DNA of 64,000 nucleotides from Clostridium sp. CAG:768 (GCA_000437435.1 FR899628.1:89614-153613), one strand, 5' to 3'; shown: positions 1-9,981, counted from the stretch's first letter. Notes: a model not told the origin generated them from the sequence alone. Numbers and translations are program-made.

Positions 1-1408
1 CTGTTGTTTCTGCTTTATTCAAGTAATATCCTACAGTACCAACTGCACCTAAAATAGACAATACATCAGTAGGCGCAGATCCTAGTTTCAAATCTCTTGC
101 TTTATCAAAATATTGAACTGTTTCAATATCTATTGATTTATCTAATGATTTTATTGCAGAATGAACTTTTGATTTTAGCTTTAAATACTCATTTCTTGGC
201 AAGATATTCTTATACAATGTTAAAATTTCTTGTAACTCACCCTTTGAACTTTTAGAAATAATTTCTTCTACTTCTGCAACATATGATGATATTGATTTTA
301 CAGCATTAGAACTATAATCATATTCTTTAGACATTTTTGAAAAATTTGATCTTAAATCTTTTAAATTTTTAATTATTTCTTTATTTAATTCTAATCTTTG
401 TGCAACTTCATCTTTTCCTGACAATTTTTTATAACTAGACAAATTATTACGCAAAGTATTTAAAACTTCATTTGTTGAAATATCTGATGGATTGACAAAT
501 TTTTGAATATTGTCAAACGCTTTCATAGACGCTTTGTAATTATCAAGAATATCATGTGTAATTGCTTGTCGTAAAATACCTACTTTATTTCCTAATTGAA
601 GTTTAGCTGGTAATAAGTAATCTTCAGCAATAAATGATTGCCACATATTTTTAGACTTAAAGTTTCTTACATCTTTCAAAGATGCATCCCAGAAAAATTC
701 AAATAACCCATCTGAAGATGATTTGATTTCTTTTAATCTTTCATTTCTAACATTTATACCAAAGCCCTTTTCTAAATTATTATTTACAGTAGCAACTCTT
801 TTGTTAATTGTATTTATAATATTTTGATATTTTGGATCATTATTATGATTTTTCAAAACTTGTTCATTGACAGATGCAAAATATTCTGACAAACCGGCAA
901 ATTTATCATATGTATTAGAATAAGAAGAATTAACTGTTTTTCTACTTACTTTATCAAAATATTTTGTTATACCTTCATGAATTTTTCTTGTAAAAGATCT
1001 ATTACCATCTTTTCCCCACATTAGTCGTTGGAAGAATACATCTTTCAAAGTTGTAAAATTATTTATACTTTCAGATTTTGACAAAAATGAATCAATTTTG
1101 CCGACAGCAAATCTGTAAAAGTTTTTAAATTTACTGCTTTGAGCCATTTTTTGCTGTAATTTAAGTTTCCACTTATTTAAAAACTTCGCAGTCCCTTTAT
1201 TAAACCCGCCACTTAAAATCGCTAACGTACCAAACCCTACTACCAAAGCAGATACAGCAATTGTCTTGCCTAGTTTATGATTACTCTCTTTTCGCTGTGT
1301 TTCTTCATTATTAAAAGGCGCGTTTATATAATAGCCATTTTTAGGCTGAGAAAAATTACTAAATGCACTCCTTTGAGAAGTATTTGTCGACAATACTTGA
1401 TTAATCAT
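1..1408 (-). CDS. Large helical membrane-anchored protein of unknown function (partial, 3' end outside window)
   Basis: An open frame starts at the ATG at 1408 and runs off the window edge without a stop, so only the first ~469 codons are seen. The first ~45 residues are Asn/Ser-rich and polar. A hydrophobic segment follows (about residues 48-68, containing TIAVSALVVGFGTLAIL), then a long, charged, helix-rich region with many Lys, Asn and Ser. I recognise no catalytic motif. The layout (short polar N-terminus, membrane segment, long helical body) resembles the other large unknown proteins in this window (27.7-30.0, 30.1-32.8 and 47.8-49.8 kb). Function unknown; the reading frame itself is convincing. 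Confidence 0.8.
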   Translation of the reverse strand, partial: MINQVLSTNTSQRSAFSNFSQPKNGYYINAPFNNEETQRKESNHKLGKTIAVSALVVGFGTLAILSGGFNKGTAKFLNKWKLKLQQKMAQSSKFKNFYRFAVGKIDSFLSKSESINNFTTLKDVFFQRLMWGKDGNRSFTRKIHEGITKYFDKVSRKTVNSSYSNTYDKFAGLSEYFASVNEQVLKNHNNDPKYQNIINTINKRVATVNNNLEKGFGINVRNERLKEIKSSSDGLFEFFWDASLKDVRNFKSKNMWQSFIAEDYLLPAKLQLGNKVGILRQAITHDILDNYKASMKAFDNIQKFVNPSDISTNEVLNTLRNNLSSYKKLSGKDEVAQRLELNKEIIKNLKDLRSNFSKMSKEYDYSSNAVKSISSYVAEVEEIISKSSKGELQEILTLYKNILPRNEYLKLKSKVHSAIKSLDKSIDIETVQYFDKARDLKLGSAPTDVLSILGAVGTVGYYLNKAETT

Positions 1409-1475
1409 ACGCTACCTATATTTATTAACGCATAAAGCCTCAAAATATTGCCTCTTTTTAAAGATTTATTAACAA

Positions 1476-2594
1476 TTAAAAAGAATTGGAAATCACCTTA
1501 GCTACTTCATTTGAAGAGATTTTATCAGATAACAATGAACGGACATTTCCTAATTCTGATATATTATTTTTTCTATATTCAATATCAAACAACAATCTTT
1601 CTATTTCATAAGAAATTTTATTAACATTCACATCTCCCTGAATAATTTCTGGAACAATAGATTTATCTGCAATAATATTTGGTAAGGATACACGTTTAAT
1701 ACACCTTACCAATAAATATATAAAATAAAATAGCCAAGGTCCTCTATATGCAATAATCATAGGGGTTTGATACAAACAAGCTTCCAGAGCAACCGTTCCT
1801 GATGCTAAAATTAATGCATCAGAAACACTTAATAATGCCTGATTTTCACCTTTAATAACTTTAAAAGGACAATTCTTTAAATACTTATCATACACCTTAT
1901 CAGAAAGGTTCGGAGCATGAGACAAACAAAATTGCAAATCAGGATGTTTTTTCTGCAAATTTTCTGCCGTTTTAATAAAAACCTGCATTAAATATTTTAA
2001 TTCAAATTCTCTTGATCCAGGAAAAATAGAAATTAATTTTTTATTTTTGTCAAACCCATGTTTCTCAAAAAAATTCTCTCTATCTGCTTTTGGAGGTAAC
2101 TGAGAAACTAAAGGGTGACCGCAATAATGAGTTTTTATTCCATAACTTTCATATAAATCTTTTTCAAAAGGGAAAATACATAAAACTTCATCTATGTTTT
2201 TCTTAATAGTATTTATACGCCATTTTCTACTTGCCCAAACTTGAGGAGGAATATAATAAAAAACTTTAATTCCTGCTCGCTTTAAAAATTTTGATACACT
2301 AAGATTAAAAGCACCATAATCTATTAATAAAACCAAATCAGGTTTATAATCATTTATCAAATAATCAACTAGGCGTTTTCCTAAAGTTATATGATCAATT
2401 ATAATTTTAGGGCTTAATCCAACTGCTCCCATTTTTTTTTGGTCAGAAAATAACTTTACTCCTGCATTACGCAAATTTTCACCGCCAATCCCCTCAATCT
2501 CAATATCTGGATTAGTCACTTTTAATGCTTCCACAACATGAGATGCATGAATATCTCCGGAGTATTCACCTGTTATTATAAAAAGTTTTTTCAT
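1476..2594 (-). CDS. lpxB: Lipid-A-disaccharide synthase
   Basis: The protein is a 372-residue GT19 glycosyltransferase. It joins UDP-diacylglucosamine to lipid X to form the lipid A disaccharide at the inner face of the cytoplasmic membrane. The N-terminus has the family hallmark TGEYSGDIHA (residues 8-17), then GIGGENLRNAG. The middle holds the PPQVWASR segment and the later part an FPGSRE motif typical of LpxB. Length is normal. The gene starts one base after the end of lpxI, so the two are surely cotranscribed, and they are neighbouring steps in lipid A synthesis. Together with lpxI it shows that the organism makes an LPS-type outer membrane. Confidence 0.95.
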   Translation of the reverse strand: MKKLFIITGEYSGDIHASHVVEALKVTNPDIEIEGIGGENLRNAGVKLFSDQKKMGAVGLSPKIIIDHITLGKRLVDYLINDYKPDLVLLIDYGAFNLSVSKFLKRAGIKVFYYIPPQVWASRKWRINTIKKNIDEVLCIFPFEKDLYESYGIKTHYCGHPLVSQLPPKADRENFFEKHGFDKNKKLISIFPGSREFELKYLMQVFIKTAENLQKKHPDLQFCLSHAPNLSDKVYDKYLKNCPFKVIKGENQALLSVSDALILASGTVALEACLYQTPMIIAYRGPWLFYFIYLLVRCIKRVSLPNIIADKSIVPEIIQGDVNVNKISYEIERLLFDIEYRKNNISELGNVRSLLSDKISSNEVAKVISNSF

Positions 2595-2595
2595 C

Positions 2596-3417
2596 CTACA
2601 CAGCCATAATTACAATATCATTTTCATCAGCAAATTTAATTACTTTTTCTTGATCTACTATAATTGTTTCATTAGCTTCAACTGCTATTAAATTAGCCTT
2701 GTATTTTTTCATTGTTTTCAAAGTTCTTAATCCTATTGCAGGAATATCAAACCTTTTATCCTGAGAAGGTTTTGCAACTTTTACGACAGCAGCTCCACTT
2801 TTTGCAAGTTTAGCTCCACGTTTAATACACATATCTGTACCTTCAATTGCTTCTACTGCCATTATCATCTTATCTTTTATTACAACTGATTGGCCAACAT
2901 CAACTTTACCCATTTCTTTTGCTAACCAAAAACCGTAATTTACATCTTCCATTTGTTCTTCTGTTGGCTTTAATTTTCCTAAAACACCAGATGGAATCAT
3001 TAAATTTTTAATAAATATTGTTTGATCTAAAACTGTTATTCCTAACTTTTCAAATTCATTGACAATAAGCAACATTACTTTATCATCATTCAATCTCTGT
3101 GCGGCTTTTAAAATTTCAATAGCACGCGAATCAAATTTATGAAGCTGTAAAAGAACTCTTTTGTGTACTTTACCTAAAAAAGTTGCTTGTTTAATTTCTT
3201 CATCTTTTAATATTTTTTCAATTCTATTTACTTCACCAGGGTGACAAGAATATACTTTTGAACAATATTTTTTTAGTTGTTTAACATTATCATTAGCAAG
3301 AGAAATACATACAACTTCAAAACCGTTTTCTTTTGCATGACGAGCCATTTCTACTGGTAATATACCATCTCCAGCTATTAATCCCTGTTTATTTTCTAAC
3401 ATTATTGACATTGACAC
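2596..3417 (-). CDS. lpxI: UDP-2,3-diacylglucosamine pyrophosphatase LpxI (DUF1009)
   Basis: The 273-residue protein matches the LpxI family, which hydrolyses UDP-2,3-diacylglucosamine to lipid X and UMP and replaces LpxH in many bacteria. Visible features are the N-terminal GLIAGDGILPVEMA and the C-terminal region with GQSVVIKD, EAIEGTD and RGAKLAKSGAAVVKVAKP. The reading begins with GTG at 3417, followed by in-frame ATGs at 3411 and 3402. The GAGG at about 3430 is best spaced for the GTG, but an ATG start cannot be excluded. It lies directly upstream of lpxB in the same envelope operon. Confidence 0.92.
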   Translation of the reverse strand: MSMSIMLENKQGLIAGDGILPVEMARHAKENGFEVVCISLANDNVKQLKKYCSKVYSCHPGEVNRIEKILKDEEIKQATFLGKVHKRVLLQLHKFDSRAIEILKAAQRLNDDKVMLLIVNEFEKLGITVLDQTIFIKNLMIPSGVLGKLKPTEEQMEDVNYGFWLAKEMGKVDVGQSVVIKDKMIMAVEAIEGTDMCIKRGAKLAKSGAAVVKVAKPSQDKRFDIPAIGLRTLKTMKKYKANLIAVEANETIIVDQEKVIKFADENDIVIMAV

Positions 3418-3456
3418 TTTTTATTTCCTCTTTTACTTAAATCTATTATATCACAA

Positions 3457-4083
3457 CTATTTTTTTAACGAATTAATTTCTTCAACTTCTTTTTGAGTAA
3501 ATAAAACTGCTCCACCCATCATTTTGGTATTAAATACAACTTGAGCGTATGACTCCGCAAGTTCCAGCTTTAAAAAAGCATCTTTTATAGTTTTATCTCC
3601 AACGATAAAACCATGATTTGCCATCAGAACAGCATCATAATCTTTGAAATATTTTGCCGTTTTTTCAACTAAATCCATTGATGAAGGCAAACCATATTCT
3701 GCTAAAGGTATCTCTCCAAAATAAAATACATTTTCAGCCATAATAGGTTCATCCAATGGAATATGACAACAAGCAAATGAACTCAAATATGGGGAATGTA
3801 CATGGATTATATAATTTACATCAGGCCTTTGTTTATAAAATTCAACATGTAACATTTTTTCAGACGAAGGTTTTTTATTTCCTTCAACTAAATTTCCGTT
3901 ATAATCAATTAAGACCAATTCATCTTCTGATAAATAACCATTTGAAGAACCTGAAGATGTTATTAAAATTTTATCTTCAAATCTTGCAGAAAAATTACCA
4001 GAATACCCAGGAGTAAAATTCTTTATACCTGCCAATTTCCCATATTCAATTATTTCAGATTTTATTTTTTTTAATTCACTCAT
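3457..4083 (-). CDS. Class II aldolase/adducin family protein (fuculose-phosphate aldolase-like)
   Basis: The 208-residue protein has the class II aldolase fold: NFSAR and TSSGS near the N-terminus (phosphate-binding loop), SSEK (catalytic acid region), the metal pair in HVHSPY and a third ligand in ANHG. Family members cleave or epimerise phosphorylated sugars such as fuculose-1-phosphate or ribulose-5-phosphate; the exact substrate cannot be read from sequence. The start codon overlaps the lptD-like stop (TAATG), so the two are translationally coupled. Sitting between lptD-like and lpxI, it may feed sugar into envelope synthesis, but this is inference. Confidence 0.85.
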   Translation of the reverse strand: MSELKKIKSEIIEYGKLAGIKNFTPGYSGNFSARFEDKILITSSGSSNGYLSEDELVLIDYNGNLVEGNKKPSSEKMLHVEFYKQRPDVNYIIHVHSPYLSSFACCHIPLDEPIMAENVFYFGEIPLAEYGLPSSMDLVEKTAKYFKDYDAVLMANHGFIVGDKTIKDAFLKLELAESYAQVVFNTKMMGGAVLFTQKEVEEINSLKK

Positions 4084-6305
4084 TATATCTGTTCCTTATT
4101 CGGATCTTCTATATCGATAACTTCAGCATACATCATTTTCTTTTGAATTTTCTTATCTGATGGATTATTCTCAACATCATATACTTTTAATTCAACATCT
4201 TCTTGATTACTTTTAGCTATTCTGTCAGGATTTTTAATTTCCATTCTATCAAATTCTAAAGAAGAACCTTTTGTATCCATAGCCATTACAAATGCAAAAT
4301 AAGTTTGTCTTCTTACCCAGTCATAACCTATATTAACCTTAAAATCATCAGGTCCTAAAGCTAATATAAATGAATTTTCTTGGAACATTTCACCATTCGG
4401 AGAATCTCCTGTTAAAGTCAAAGTTCCAGACCAAGCAACTGTTACATATTTATTTAATCTTAATGCTTCTCTTAAGTATACATTTGCATGCCCATATCTA
4501 TACATATCATACATTTGCATAGGAGTACCATCTTGGTATGCAGTAGCAAAAAAGCCAATATCCTGCATCCAATATTTATACTGAGTATGAACCCTAGGCC
4601 CAATTCTACCAACAAATTGAGTATCACCAGTCCCATATAAAGCTGCGCTACCTTGCATTACAAGAGCTAAGTTTAAGGATCTTAATTTTTCTCTATCCTC
4701 ATAATTAAATAAAGATTGGGATATCTCTGCCATATACCTTGTTCTTATTGTCCCAACATCTGCAGGTTGAATATTTTCACCGTGACGGTTTATATCATTA
4801 TTTTGCATATAACCAAAACCGAAACGATGTCTAAAATTCAAATCTAAGCCATCGCCTATTGTAGATGGTATTACCCCCCTATCATGATAAATCAATTCGG
4901 CAGTATACTTAGGCATTCTAGGTCCAAACCACCATTCATCCATATATGAATTTGCACCGTATTGCATATACAATCTATCATCAAAAACTTGTTTACCTTT
5001 TAATATAAATACATCAGCAGATGAACCATATGCAAAATCAGTATAATTGGTAGCACTACGATATTTTAACATACCACCAAAACCTAGACCGCTTTTATTA
5101 TTTAAAATTGGCATCACCTTTAATGTAGAACCATTTTGTAATGGAGTATCAAATACAAAACCAGGTCCTAAAAACATTCCTAATTTTCCACGAGATCCAA
5201 ATTCTGGGTAATTTGCATCAAAAAATTCTCGTTTTTTATTCGTATGAGCTGTAATTGATGGAATTGTAAATAATTTTGTGTCACCATAATTAATCTGAGC
5301 TTTCTTTAAAGTTATTACATCATGATCTCGTTTAGCATTAAAAATAACATCCTTTGCTTTTATATTAATTGCAGTATTTCCAACTTCATCTGTTATTGAA
5401 GATCTTTCTTCATCATCAATAATCATTCTGTTGAATTGATTACCGCCAATCATTTTTGTATGGAAATCTAAAATATAAGACTCTTCTGATGACATTTTTC
5501 CATTATGCAAAATAATTTTATCATCTTCCATTTCAGACTTTCTTGCTCTAACAGTCAACATTGAAGCTTTTGTTTCAATGTTATCCATAAAAGCATTTTC
5601 TTCATTAAGGTTAATTTGCAAATAATCACCAAATACACTGTGACCATCTCTTATAACTTCAACTTTACCATATGCTTTTAAAACATTTGAAACATTATTG
5701 TATACTAATTTATCAGCTTTTATTGTAACATTTTGCGGAGGGAAAAATAATACAGGAGAACCTGTCGCTATAATATCCATTGTTTTGTCATCATAGTCAA
5801 TATTATCAGCATCTAAAGTTACATCATTAGAAGTTACATGCTCTTTTACTCCACCTTCTAGCTCTAAAGTTTTTTCAGAATCAACTTCCGCCTTATTTTC
5901 TTTTTTCCCTTTAGCATCAACTTTAGATGAAGATTCTGATGTTTCTTCTTTTTTGTAATTTATATTTAATTCTTTATTTAACTCTTCAAGTTCTTTAGCT
6001 TCCATTTCAGCTTGGCGCTGCTTTTCTTGCTCTATCAATTCTAGAGTTTTTTTATAATCCTTTTCTCTTATCTTATTTGTAAGTTTTATTCGAACCTTTT
6101 TAAAAACAGGCATACCCTTACAAGGGGGCATTGTACTACCTTCTATGCGCTCAACTTTAGGCATTGGAGCTGATATTGGAGATTCATAAAAGCTATCATT
6201 AAAAACTTCTTCTAAATCTTCAGGACTTTTAATCAACTCCGCAGATAATACTGCTTGAGAAGTTAAAGATAAAATTAATGCTGTAATTAAAAAACTCTTT
6301 TTCAC
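4083..6305 (-). CDS. LptD-like outer-membrane LPS-assembly protein (OstA domain, cyanobacterial DUF3769 type)
   Basis: The 740-residue protein starts with GTG (6305) and a cleavable signal peptide ending near AELIKS. A Lys/Glu-rich linker (about residues 75-150) follows. Next comes an OstA/LptA-like beta-jellyroll (about 155-330, VTLDADNIDYDDKTMDIIATG and repeats). The C-terminal ~370 residues are rich in alternating aromatic and glycine residues, as in a beta-barrel (GLGFGGMLKYRS, FRHRFGFGYMQ). This is the arrangement of LptD, which inserts LPS into the outer membrane, in the divergent form found in Cyanobacteria. It is encoded directly before aldolase, lpxI and lpxB. Sure of the family, less sure it is the essential LptD. 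Confidence 0.8.
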   Translation of the reverse strand: MKKSFLITALILSLTSQAVLSAELIKSPEDLEEVFNDSFYESPISAPMPKVERIEGSTMPPCKGMPVFKKVRIKLTNKIREKDYKKTLELIEQEKQRQAEMEAKELEELNKELNINYKKEETSESSSKVDAKGKKENKAEVDSEKTLELEGGVKEHVTSNDVTLDADNIDYDDKTMDIIATGSPVLFFPPQNVTIKADKLVYNNVSNVLKAYGKVEVIRDGHSVFGDYLQINLNEENAFMDNIETKASMLTVRARKSEMEDDKIILHNGKMSSEESYILDFHTKMIGGNQFNRMIIDDEERSSITDEVGNTAINIKAKDVIFNAKRDHDVITLKKAQINYGDTKLFTIPSITAHTNKKREFFDANYPEFGSRGKLGMFLGPGFVFDTPLQNGSTLKVMPILNNKSGLGFGGMLKYRSATNYTDFAYGSSADVFILKGKQVFDDRLYMQYGANSYMDEWWFGPRMPKYTAELIYHDRGVIPSTIGDGLDLNFRHRFGFGYMQNNDINRHGENIQPADVGTIRTRYMAEISQSLFNYEDREKLRSLNLALVMQGSAALYGTGDTQFVGRIGPRVHTQYKYWMQDIGFFATAYQDGTPMQMYDMYRYGHANVYLREALRLNKYVTVAWSGTLTLTGDSPNGEMFQENSFILALGPDDFKVNIGYDWVRRQTYFAFVMAMDTKGSSLEFDRMEIKNPDRIAKSNQEDVELKVYDVENNPSDKKIQKKMMYAEVIDIEDPNKEQI

Positions 6306-6320
6306 TTCTTACCTTTTCAC

Positions 6321-7445
6321 TTAAATATAATTCAACGGATTATTTGGTTTTCCATTAATTCGAACTTCAAAGTGAACATGCGGACCAGTACTATAGCCAG
6401 TAGTACCTTCATATCCAACAACTTCACCTTTTTTTACAAACTGACCTTGTCCAACTCTTATAGATGACATATGCGCATATAGTGTTGTAGTAGGTTTACC
6501 ATTTATTACACCGTGGTCTAAAATAACAACTTTACCATAGCCACCATACCAACCGGAATAAATAACTTTTCCGGAATTAGAAGCTCTTATACTACCTCTA
6601 TTAGGGCCTGCAATATCAACTCCTGAGTGGAAAGTTCGACTATTAAAAATAGGATGTGTTCTCCAACCAAATGGAGATGTAATTCTACCGCTTATTGGTC
6701 TCATAAATCCTGCAGATGTAACCCTAACAGTTGATCCACCTCTATTTCTTGCAATCATACTTTGAATACTTGCAGATTGCCTTGCCAACTCTCTTTCTGC
6801 TCGTTCATATGTTTTTCTATCAGTTTTGTATTTATTAATCATACTCTGATTTTGAGCAATTGCATATTTTATATTTTTTTGTTGAGAATTAATTTCTTGA
6901 ATTGATTGAGCAAGAGCTATTTTTTTAGCTTCTATATTTTTCTTCATCATTGCTATTTTTTGAGATTTTGCTCTTACTGCTAAAATTCTTGCATAATCTT
7001 TTTTCAAAACTATTTTCTCAAAATAAACAACATCTAATAACGAGTTCAAATCTTTAGCTGTCAAAATCAACTGAAACATACCTGTTCTTTGATTTTTATA
7101 AACTTGTCTAATCCTTTTTCTCATATCTACATTAGCTTTATTAAATTCAGCAACAGATGCAGTTAAATCTTTTTCCATTTGAGCTAATTGAGCTTCTAAA
7201 TTTGAATATTGATTTTTAGAATACTGCAAAGAATTTGAAGCTTGTTCCAATTTTTGTTGGTTTTTATAAAGTTTATTTTTTTCTAAATGTTCTAAAACTT
7301 TTAATCTTTTAATTTTTTCATGAGTAACTCTTTGTTTATGTTGAATGGTTTTAAGCTGATTTGCATCAGCAAGCAAGCCTATATTACCTATAAGCATTAC
7401 TAAAAATATTATAAATCCTTTTTTGATATTTTTTATTATATTCAT
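6321..7445 (-). CDS. Exported M23 peptidoglycan endopeptidase with N-terminal coiled coil (EnvC/NlpD-like)
   Basis: The 374-residue protein has a signal peptide (IIKNIKKGFIIFLVMLIGNIG) and a long coiled coil (about residues 30-225, Gln/Lys-rich). It ends in an M23 (LytM) domain from about residue 250. The metal-binding and catalytic motifs are intact: HSGVDIAG, YAHM, and HVHF with His356 and His358, so it should be an active glycyl/DD-endopeptidase rather than a degenerate activator. Such proteins act in the periplasm on cell-wall remodelling and daughter-cell separation. The gene follows a 34-codon membrane peptide gene by two bases and precedes the lptD-like gene by 15 bases, consistent with one envelope operon. 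Confidence 0.9.
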   Translation of the reverse strand: MNIIKNIKKGFIIFLVMLIGNIGLLADANQLKTIQHKQRVTHEKIKRLKVLEHLEKNKLYKNQQKLEQASNSLQYSKNQYSNLEAQLAQMEKDLTASVAEFNKANVDMRKRIRQVYKNQRTGMFQLILTAKDLNSLLDVVYFEKIVLKKDYARILAVRAKSQKIAMMKKNIEAKKIALAQSIQEINSQQKNIKYAIAQNQSMINKYKTDRKTYERAERELARQSASIQSMIARNRGGSTVRVTSAGFMRPISGRITSPFGWRTHPIFNSRTFHSGVDIAGPNRGSIRASNSGKVIYSGWYGGYGKVVILDHGVINGKPTTTLYAHMSSIRVGQGQFVKKGEVVGYEGTTGYSTGPHVHFEVRINGKPNNPLNYI

Positions 7446-7447
7446 AC

Positions 7448-7552
7448 CTATTTAACCATAAGAGGCAAAATCATTAAACCAACTGTCCAAGCAATAAAAG
7501 TAATTCCAATTATTGCAACTATTGCTCTCTGGTGTTTTCTGAAAAATTCCAT
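7448..7552 (-). CDS. 34-residue single-span membrane peptide
   Basis: A short frame begins with ATG at 7552, preceded by a good Shine-Dalgarno (AAGGGG, six bases away), and stops two bases before the M23 endopeptidase start. The peptide starts MEFFRKHQRAIVAII and consists of a positively charged N-terminus and one hydrophobic helix (about residues 10-32). The ribosome site, the tight coupling to the next gene and the clean positive-inside membrane profile argue that it is translated. It would sit in the cytoplasmic membrane. No family is recognised; it could alternatively act as a leader peptide coupling translation of the endopeptidase. Confidence 0.6.
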   Translation of the reverse strand: MEFFRKHQRAIVAIIGITFIAWTVGLMILPLMVK

Positions 7553-7641
7553 CCGATTCCCCTTATCTTACTATTATAATAATAGTGTACTATAAAAATA
7601 TTTGATTTGCAAAATTTTAAGAAATCTATTAATATAGCTTT

Positions 7642-9981
7642 ATGGAATTCATAACAGAAATTGCAGATAAAAAAACTATTCAGAAACAAGATATCGGGAT
7701 TAATCCGTTTCTTATTGAAAATAGCATTAATCAAATTGAAAAGATTGTTGACTTTTTTAAATCTGATAAACATCTGCTTTTAGTTAACGGTTTTATGGGA
7801 ACCGGGAAAATTTATGTAATAAATCAAGCTCTATCTTTTTTAAATGAAGAAGTAATAAAATTAAAGTATAACTGTTTTGAGACAACTATTCTTGATGATA
7901 TTTTACTGGAATTCTTTGATAATTTTAAAAAATTAACAGCTCAAAACATTATCCAAGTTCCTAAAGCCAGAACAGAAAACTTCACACAAAAAATTAATGC
8001 ATATTTTGATTCGATTGAAAAACCAATCGTAATAGTTATCAATTCTTTTGAACAAGTCCTAAGAGATAACAAACAAGAAATTTTAAACTTCCTATCACAT
8101 ATCTCTAAAAATAATAAAATAAAAATTGTATTAATCGCCAGAAAATTTGATTATACAGACTTTACAACAGACTATGAAAGAGTTGCTATAAATGCGTTAG
8201 ATAAAAGTATATTTGAAAAATACCTGAGATCTGAAGATATTAAACAGATTGGACCACTATCAGATGAATTGTATAAATATTCAAGAGGCTATTATTTCTA
8301 TACAACTCTTTCAATAAAAATCATGCAAATCAGAAAACTTAGCCTGACTGATTTCTTATCAGGTTATACAAAAAGTTTTCTCTCTTTTAACGATTTTATA
8401 TTAAGGGAAGCATTGTCTTTAGTAGATCCAGTAAGTGGGCATCTAGTTAGGTTTCTAACAATAATGCGCCACCCTGTAAATATTAATCTGCTTAAAAATT
8501 TGAATTTGTATAATGCTGATAAAATAGCATTTCTTATAGATAATCTTGTACTTACTAGAGAAGGTTCAATGATATATCTGCAAGACTATTATAAAACAAT
8601 TGCTGAAAACTCTATTGCTGAAAATATTTTAGTTAAGATACATAAAAGCTGTGTGGAATTATATAACACACAACTTCCGCTAAAACCGCTTGAAAGAGAT
8701 TTGCTAATCTCCAGACAGACTATGCGAAAAGAAATTGAATATCATGAATTGTTTATACCTAAAAAACCTATTTTACCTCAAAAAACAATTCAAGAAATTC
8801 AAACTAACCAAATAATAAAACCACAAATACCCAAACCAATACCACAAACTAAACAACAAAAAGATGAAAAAATTAAAAATATTTCATTTGTCTTTGATTC
8901 TGAAGAAAATGAAATTGAAATTATGAATAAAATAGCAAATTCTATAAATAAATTTGTGGATATTTCCGATCAAAATAACAAAACTATTGAAGAAATAAAA
9001 AATCTTTCACTTGTTAATTTGATTAATTTAGCAAGACAAGAAGAACAAAATTTCAACTACAAAAAAGTTATAATGATTTATCAAAAAGCACTCACAATGA
9101 ATAACGACGATGATTATTATACTTTTTTACCTAAAATTTATACTAAATTAGCACAAAATTTTAATAAACTCTCTGACTGGTTCAATGCTCTCAAATACTT
9201 CGAATTAGCAGTTGAATTCTATGTTTCAACAGGAGATTCTGAAAAAATAAATGAATGCAAATATGAAATAGCAAACATTTACTATATTACTTTCAAACGA
9301 GACAGAGCAGAAAAAATCCTTAAAGAAATATTATCTGAAGATATTTCTCCAAACTTGAAAGCAAAGTCAGAACTTTTATTAGCTAGTATTACAGGCAAAA
9401 GTATTAAAAATACACTTCCGCAATCTACAGCAGGAATTGAAAAAAATGTTCTTGCAGAATTATATTTTAAATACGCTCTAAACTGTGATGAAGAAGGCGA
9501 TATTGAAAATGCAGTTAAATATTACAAAAAATGTGTGGAAACATCTCAAGATCCAACGATTAACGCTTATTTATCATCATCTTTAACCAATCTTGCAACA
9601 ATTTTTGATGAAAATGGAAAAACAGATTTATCAATAAAATACTTGCAAGAAAGTCTGAGACTTGATGAATCTACAAAAAATTATAACGGAATATATATTT
9701 CAACAATGAAACTTGCAGAAATTAATTCATTGAGAAATCCTGACAAGAGTTACGAATATCTAAAAAAAGCCAAAGCTTGTGCCATTGAATTAAATGAACC
9801 ATTTTATATAACATCTTCTGATGTAGCACTAGGTGATTACTATTACAATAAAAAAGACTATATTAATGCTCTTAAACATTATAAAAATGCTCACGCTCTT
9901 GCATTAAATAATTTTTCAAAAGAAAATATAACTAAAATTGAAATGCGTATAAATGACATAAAGAAATTAGGAATACAATGA
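7642..9981 (+). CDS. P-loop ATPase-like protein with C-terminal TPR repeats
   Basis: The 779-residue protein has an N-terminal AAA/STAND-like NTPase region. The Walker A is atypical, GFMGTGKI (residues 50-57), with Ile where Ser/Thr is expected, and the probable Walker B (IVIVINSFE, about 129-137) lacks the usual acidic pair. A Pro/Lys/Gln-rich linker (about 375-400) leads to tetratricopeptide repeats (about 450-770). The layout resembles STAND signalling ATPases, but the altered loops suggest weak or lost hydrolysis. The last codons overlap rsmG by four bases (ATGA), so they are cotranscribed. A TTGCAA-N17-TAATAT promoter-like pair lies just upstream (from about 7608). Cellular role unknown. 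Confidence 0.75.
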   Translation: MEFITEIADKKTIQKQDIGINPFLIENSINQIEKIVDFFKSDKHLLLVNGFMGTGKIYVINQALSFLNEEVIKLKYNCFETTILDDILLEFFDNFKKLTAQNIIQVPKARTENFTQKINAYFDSIEKPIVIVINSFEQVLRDNKQEILNFLSHISKNNKIKIVLIARKFDYTDFTTDYERVAINALDKSIFEKYLRSEDIKQIGPLSDELYKYSRGYYFYTTLSIKIMQIRKLSLTDFLSGYTKSFLSFNDFILREALSLVDPVSGHLVRFLTIMRHPVNINLLKNLNLYNADKIAFLIDNLVLTREGSMIYLQDYYKTIAENSIAENILVKIHKSCVELYNTQLPLKPLERDLLISRQTMRKEIEYHELFIPKKPILPQKTIQEIQTNQIIKPQIPKPIPQTKQQKDEKIKNISFVFDSEENEIEIMNKIANSINKFVDISDQNNKTIEEIKNLSLVNLINLARQEEQNFNYKKVIMIYQKALTMNNDDDYYTFLPKIYTKLAQNFNKLSDWFNALKYFELAVEFYVSTGDSEKINECKYEIANIYYITFKRDRAEKILKEILSEDISPNLKAKSELLLASITGKSIKNTLPQSTAGIEKNVLAELYFKYALNCDEEGDIENAVKYYKKCVETSQDPTINAYLSSSLTNLATIFDENGKTDLSIKYLQESLRLDESTKNYNGIYISTMKLAEINSLRNPDKSYEYLKKAKACAIELNEPFYITSSDVALGDYYYNKKDYINALKHYKNAHALALNNFSKENITKIEMRINDIKKLGIQ

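Noticed and set aside
7519..7773. 84-codon minus-strand frame overlapping the start of the TPR-ATPase gene
   Set aside because: It is antisense to a well-supported gene start, is Phe/Asn/Ile-rich as expected of antisense AT-rich DNA, and has no ribosome site; the 34-codon membrane peptide explains the upstream part better.
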